From Anaerotruncus rubiinfantis (GTDB lineage: Bacteria > Bacillota > Clostridia > Oscillospirales > Ruminococcaceae): a DNA stretch of 64,000 nt. The notes under the pieces are model-generated. The model worked only from the letters and a program-made list of their open reading frames with translations. It searched no databases and was not told the origin of the DNA. Position 1 is the stretch's first letter, and every line of letters begins with the position of its first letter. The stretch covers positions 2,240,084 through 2,304,083 of the forward strand of contig NZ_FKLA01000009.1 in the NCBI RefSeq assembly GCF_900078395.1. Reading direction: 5' to 3'. The position numbers and the translations under genes were made by a program. Positions 60,963 to 64,000 of the stretch are shown here, one piece after another.

Positions 60963-60999
60963 AACCCCCTCACTACTTATCCGGTTTCGTGAGGGGGTT
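60963..60999. terminator. Terminator-like repeat after the sigma factor gene
   Basis: AACCCCCTCAC/GTGAGGGGGTT perfect 11-bp stem just downstream of the sigma factor stop on the minus strand. Confidence 0.7.
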
Positions 61000-61012
61000 G
61001 CACGGAATTATT

Positions 61013-61432
61013 TTAAATATCCATCATTTTTTTAAGTTTTTTTAGCACCTTTATTTTGCGGTCATGGACGGTCATCGGTGGAATGTTGGTCTGCACTGAC
61101 AGTTGGCGTTCACTCATGCTCTGAAAATATAGGGCATCAATCAGCGCTTTGTCCGATTCTGTAAGCTGGGAAATGCACCGGTGCAACTGCTCGGACATGA
61201 GCTTGTCCGTCACGATGTCCTCCACGCGTGGAGAGGTTAAATCGGGAATTGTTTCCTCGCCGTTTGTGCCCTCGGTATCCATGCTGCTGTAATAAACTAC
61301 ACCATGCTTGCCGTCCTTTTCTTCCAAATGCAGTGCGCGACGCTTCATGCGATAGTAGCAGAGATACACTTCCTCGGTTACCTCTACCAGATTCCCCGAT
61401 ATGCGAATACAATATTTCTTTTTGTCAGCCAT
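61013..61432 (-). CDS. Sigma-70-like factor of mobile-element type
   Basis: 139 residues from ATG 61432 (GGAGG upstream, spacing eight). The C-terminal region is a sigma region 4 helix-turn-helix: LTESDKALIDALYFQSMSERQLSV and MTVHDRKIKVLKKLKK. The N-terminal part shows YRMKRRALHLEEKDGK. This short form is typical of sigma-like proteins on integrative elements and probably controls element genes. Confidence 0.85.
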   Translation of the reverse strand: MADKKKYCIRISGNLVEVTEEVYLCYYRMKRRALHLEEKDGKHGVVYYSSMDTEGTNGEETIPDLTSPRVEDIVTDKLMSEQLHRCISQLTESDKALIDALYFQSMSERQLSVQTNIPPMTVHDRKIKVLKKLKKMMDI

Positions 61433-61469
61433 TGTCATTTCCTCCGTTTTCTGAAATTTTGATAGTGAG

Positions 61470-61751
61470 TCAAAATGTCAGAAGCGGAGGAGAGCGGCAG
61501 CCCACCGAGCTGCCTAAAACAGCAAAAAAACGGCCGACCCTGTGCAATTGCACAAAGTCGGCCGCTCGGAGTTTCTCATTAAGAAGTCCGCGATAGGACG
61601 ATCCGGGAGGAGGCTTGTCCTTCCTCTTACCGCAGAGTGTCTTTCGTACTCTGCGGTGAACAGACCGATATCGTCTAATCTGAAATCTGGTGTGTCGCCT
61701 CGGAGTGATGAAACATCGGAACATCTTAATGCTATTACGGTTATCAGCCAT
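61470..61751 (-). CDS. Doubtful small ORF upstream of the sigma factor
   Basis: 93 residues from ATG 61751, eight bases after AAGGAG. Very basic (IRRYRSVHRRVRKTLCGKRK). An overlapping frame (61514-61771) codes for a more acidic peptide but has a poorer ribosome site. A terminator-like stem (61531-61564) lies inside both. Either frame could be real, or neither. Confidence 0.3.
   Translation of the reverse strand: MADNRNSIKMFRCFITPRRHTRFQIRRYRSVHRRVRKTLCGKRKDKPPPGSSYRGLLNEKLRAADFVQLHRVGRFFAVLGSSVGCRSPPLLTF
61524..61564 (-). terminator. Terminator-like hairpin upstream of the sigma gene
   Basis: CGGCCGAC/GTCGGCCG outer stem with TGTGCAATTGCACA palindrome inside, and seven A's at 61524-61530 giving a T run on the minus strand. 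Confidence 0.6.
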
Positions 61752-61843
61752 AGCATCCTCTCCTTTTCCATCTGATGATGGAGGGCACACCGGCAACGAT
61801 CACGCTCCTTCTGCTTTTTCTATTCGATAGGTCAAACCAGCAG

Positions 61844-62065
61844 TCAAGCGGAATATCGCCGTGCCGATTGCTTTTGCACGAACCGTTTCATGCGGTGCAT
61901 CCCGCCGAAACGGTCATATTGAATTGAGTGCAAAAGACGAATCCGTTTTGGATACTGCTTCCCGGCACAGCAAGAATATTTTTGCTGTGCCGCCAGACTG
62001 CTGATTTTCAGTTTTCCTGCCTTGTATAAGGTGAGTTTCGGTACCGCCAAAATGAAAACTACCAT
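61844..62065 (-). CDS. Small hypothetical protein
   Basis: 73 residues from ATG 62065; AAAGGAG is eight bases upstream. A hydrophobic start (MVVFILAVPKL), a Cys pair (YSCCAGK) and a basic C-terminus. No known domain. Its position between the GAF/BTAD regulator and the sigma factor suggests an element gene. Confidence 0.45.
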   Translation of the reverse strand: MVVFILAVPKLTLYKAGKLKISSLAAQQKYSCCAGKQYPKRIRLLHSIQYDRFGGMHRMKRFVQKQSARRYSA

Positions 62066-62180
62066 CTTTCCCACTCCTTTGTCTGATTTTTTATCGGTAA
62101 GCCTTTTGCCCCCTGAAAATATCAGCCGCAGGTCTCATGGCGGTAGCCATGGCGGTCGCATGAGTAAAAAATCTGTTGCT

Positions 62181-63491
62181 TTATGTCGAAAATCCAAATA
62201 ATTTTTCTAATTCTTCCTCCTGCTCTTGGGAATATAGCCCCTTTGTATTGGAATAATGCCGAAGAGCAGAGTCGGTTGCTCTCATTCGGAGCAGCGACTC
62301 GATCAGATAAAAATTCAGCTCATTGTCATCACTCTCAAAGGCGAGCGCATGATCCGCAAGCCGATACACCTCAATGTGCATACCCAAGGTATGCAGCTCT
62401 GCCAGACAGAGCTTGACCATATCTAAAAACAGAAGATGGTAGTAGCTGGCTTTCGGCATCAGCCACAGGTCATGGTTATGGTTTGGCAGAAAGGTCCCTT
62501 TATAGAGGGTGAACGCTTTGCGGTAAGTTTCCATTTTTTCCTGCACGGATTTCTGCCCTTTTATCTCTGTGCATAGCTGCTCCAGCTGTACGATATCGGA
62601 TTTAACAGAATAGCTTCGGTTCAGTTCATAGCCGCCGCTGTAGGAAACGATAAAAGGGGTAGGCGAAATGCAGGAAAACACCTTGCGGCAGCGGTAGACT
62701 ACCCGCTTTACCGCAGTTCCCGGATCGTCCACCGGCTGATCCGGCCATAGATAATCTGCAATATCCCGCGTGGCAACATTGTGCTTGCGGTTCAGATAGA
62801 GGTAGGTGATCAGCTTACAGCACAGCGCGGACTTGATATCTTCTTCCGACATCTGTCCCATGGGCGTTATAACCTCCAGCCCACCGAAAAAGTTTAAGAT
62901 GATTTCCTGCTCTGAAACCCCGGGATTGGAATGGTATTTGAGGCTTGCGGCTTTTAGCAGATTTAACTCCGTCAGCTCCGCCGCTGCCGCATAGGACAAG
63001 GCTTGGAGCAGACTGCTGTATTGCTTAAAGCGTTTGGGGTTGTCTACCCCGAGATATCCTGCCAGCTTTTTGTTGAGCGGCACTGCAATCAAACCGGAAA
63101 TCTCCTGCTGTTTTAGAAAATCATATTCGCAGCGTTCCGTTTTGTGGAGACATGCAATGTCCACGATAACGATGGGGGTTTTATGGGTAAATGCCGCTTT
63201 CCAACGAGGAAACATTTCCATTTCAATACTCTGTAAATTATGAAGCTGTGGCGTAATGCCCGCCGCACACCACTCATAGGTGTTTGTGCCTACACCTAAC
63301 TCCCAATCCGCCTCAATGATATATGCCCGATCCGCTTGATAAAAGGCGGCCGCTCGTCTGAGTATCTCACCCACAATATGCTCCGAGTCGCCATTCCCTA
63401 AAAGGTCGCGTTCAATTTCCTGTATTTCTTGCTCAAAGGCTGCCAAATATCTCTCTGCCTCAAGCGTATTTTCTAAAGTGCGTTCTATCAT
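62181..63491 (-). CDS. GAF domain plus winged-helix/BTAD transcriptional regulator
   Basis: 436 residues from ATG 63491 (GGAGAAAAAA upstream). A GAF sensor domain (about 30-180) with YQADRAYIIEADWE is followed by a winged helix (about 200-300) with ITYLYLNRKHNVATRDIADYLWP and a BTAD helical domain to the end (LFLDMVKLCLAELHTLG; LRHYSNTKGLY). This SARP-like layout is rare in Clostridia outside mobile elements. Ligand of the GAF domain and targets unknown. Confidence 0.85.
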   Translation of the reverse strand: MIERTLENTLEAERYLAAFEQEIQEIERDLLGNGDSEHIVGEILRRAAAFYQADRAYIIEADWELGVGTNTYEWCAAGITPQLHNLQSIEMEMFPRWKAAFTHKTPIVIVDIACLHKTERCEYDFLKQQEISGLIAVPLNKKLAGYLGVDNPKRFKQYSSLLQALSYAAAAELTELNLLKAASLKYHSNPGVSEQEIILNFFGGLEVITPMGQMSEEDIKSALCCKLITYLYLNRKHNVATRDIADYLWPDQPVDDPGTAVKRVVYRCRKVFSCISPTPFIVSYSGGYELNRSYSVKSDIVQLEQLCTEIKGQKSVQEKMETYRKAFTLYKGTFLPNHNHDLWLMPKASYYHLLFLDMVKLCLAELHTLGMHIEVYRLADHALAFESDDNELNFYLIESLLRMRATDSALRHYSNTKGLYSQEQEEELEKLFGFST

Positions 63492-63526
63492 AAGTTCTTT
63501 TTTTCTCCTTCTCCTCATGAAAATGC

Positions 63527-63568
63527 GCAAAAAGGGCGGTGACTTCTAAAAAGCCACCGCCCTTTTGC
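63527..63568 (-). terminator. Terminator after the SLH/LysM protein
   Basis: GCAAAAAGGGCGGTG with CACCGCCCTTTTGC, one-base bulge, between the surface protein stop and the GAF regulator start. Confidence 0.75.
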
Positions 63569-63600
63569 GTTACAGCGCCTTGCGCCACAATATCATTGAT

Positions 63601-64000
63601 TTACTTTTCCGGTACCTTCAGTACATCACCCGGATGGATGAGGGAAAACCGGCTCTTGTCGTTGAGTACCTCAAGCTCCTTCATGGTGCAGCCGTGCTTG
63701 TAGGCAATCAGCCAGAAGCTGTCGCCCTTTTGCACGATGTAGGCGCCGTACTTTCTGTTTTTCGGAACATCTGCGATCACGCCGTACCGGTCAAAGGTGT
63801 GGGTCGTGCCGTCAATATTTTTTGTGCCTGTAACGGCTTTGCCGTTTTGGTAGTACATCCGGCTGCCGCTGTCGTTCATCGTCCAGCCCTCGGCGGTGTC
63901 GATGCTGATGACAAGCTCTACAAAGCGCTTGAGCACCGCACTGACCTCGGCTCTGGTGGCCGCACCCTTCGGGTCGAAGCTGTTGTTGTTCTTGCCGCTG
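63601..64000 (-). CDS. C-terminal part of an SLH/LysM surface protein (partial)
   Basis: The frame is open to the right edge of the window. Visible regions: end of an S-layer homology domain (FDPKGAATRAEVSAVLKRFVELV), a choline-binding-like repeat (GWTMNDSGSRMYYQNGKAVTG) and a C-terminal LysM domain (YIVQKGDSFWLIAYKHGCTMKELEVLN ... IHPGDVLKVPEK). It should bind the cell wall. It is probably element cargo or a flanking surface gene; the N-terminal functional domain lies outside the window. Confidence 0.85.
   Translation of the reverse strand, partial: SGKNNNSFDPKGAATRAEVSAVLKRFVELVISIDTAEGWTMNDSGSRMYYQNGKAVTGTKNIDGTTHTFDRYGVIADVPKNRKYGAYIVQKGDSFWLIAYKHGCTMKELEVLNDKSRFSLIHPGDVLKVPEK

Noticed and set aside
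1-64000. CRISPR array
   Set aside because: No regular series of repeats with equal spacers was seen; the repeats found are pairs or hairpins.

Overview
The window looks like part of a chromosome from a low-to-mid-GC Gram-positive anaerobe of the class Clostridia, probably a gut Oscillospirales-like bacterium. The evidence is indirect: SpeA-type arginine decarboxylase, gut-type carboxy(nor)spermidine genes, a PRD/PTS regulator, bactofilin, LCP and SLH/LysM surface proteins, a selenium-dependent hydroxylase maturation cluster, a yybP-ykoY riboswitch and strong Shine-Dalgarno sites. No rRNA or CRISPR array is present; one tRNA-Leu(CAA) was found.

Layout. 1-4.8 kb: a four-gene ABC exporter/gliding-type operon (ATPase, permease, GldG-like, DUF4340). 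5-13.5 kb: yaaA, then a minus-strand polyamine cluster (speD, speA, speE, speB, carboxy(nor)spermidine dehydrogenase, carboxynorspermidine decarboxylase, a TIGR04076 protein). It encodes two routes to spermidine and is preceded by a long structured leader ending in a terminator-like stem. 13.5-15.4 kb: a DUF11 repeat protein and a bactofilin. 15.4-25.3 kb: a minus-strand sugar PTS locus with two DeoC-type aldolases, UlaA-like IIA/IIB/IIC, an SDR oxidoreductase, a methyltransferase, a HAD phosphatase, a PRD regulator, HPr and Enzyme I. 25.8-26.2 kb: ndk. 26.2-38 kb: a surface polysaccharide cluster (WbaP-like initiator, LCP ligase, glycosyltransferases, Wzm permease, Wzt ATPase fused to an acyltransferase-3 domain, UDP-galactopyranose mutase) with two near-consensus promoters. 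38-41 kb: a Mn2+-type yybP-ykoY riboswitch controlling a P-type cation ATPase. 41-42.9 kb: DAHP synthase, an HxlR regulator and a possible 49-aa protein. 42.9-46.4 kb: a secreted InlB-repeat protein with two unknown partners, and a small serine recombinase. 46.6-51.2 kb: tRNA-Leu, then selD (with an in-frame UGA read as selenocysteine) divergent from yqeC-yqeB-xdhC and two small paralogous proteins.

51.3-64 kb is accessory. It holds an XRE regulator, a large secreted protein with a glycine-rich hinge, decayed phage tail and integrase genes, a phage antirepressor, two tandem serine recombinases, a MazF-like toxin whose stop appears lost in a T-run, a sigma factor, a GAF/BTAD regulator and the C-terminal part of an SLH/LysM protein. 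This resembles the end of an integrative element layered on older prophage debris.

Functional logic: in the polyamine cluster arginine goes to agmatine and putrescine, and both aminopropyl (SpeD/SpeE) and carboxyaminopropyl routes can then make spermidine. In the PTS locus, imported sugar phosphate is probably oxidised or reduced by the SDR and cleaved by DeoC-like aldolases, with HPr/EI encoded in the same direction downstream. In the selenium cluster, SelD makes selenophosphate while YqeC, YqeB and XdhC serve selenium-dependent molybdenum hydroxylases, none of which is encoded here.
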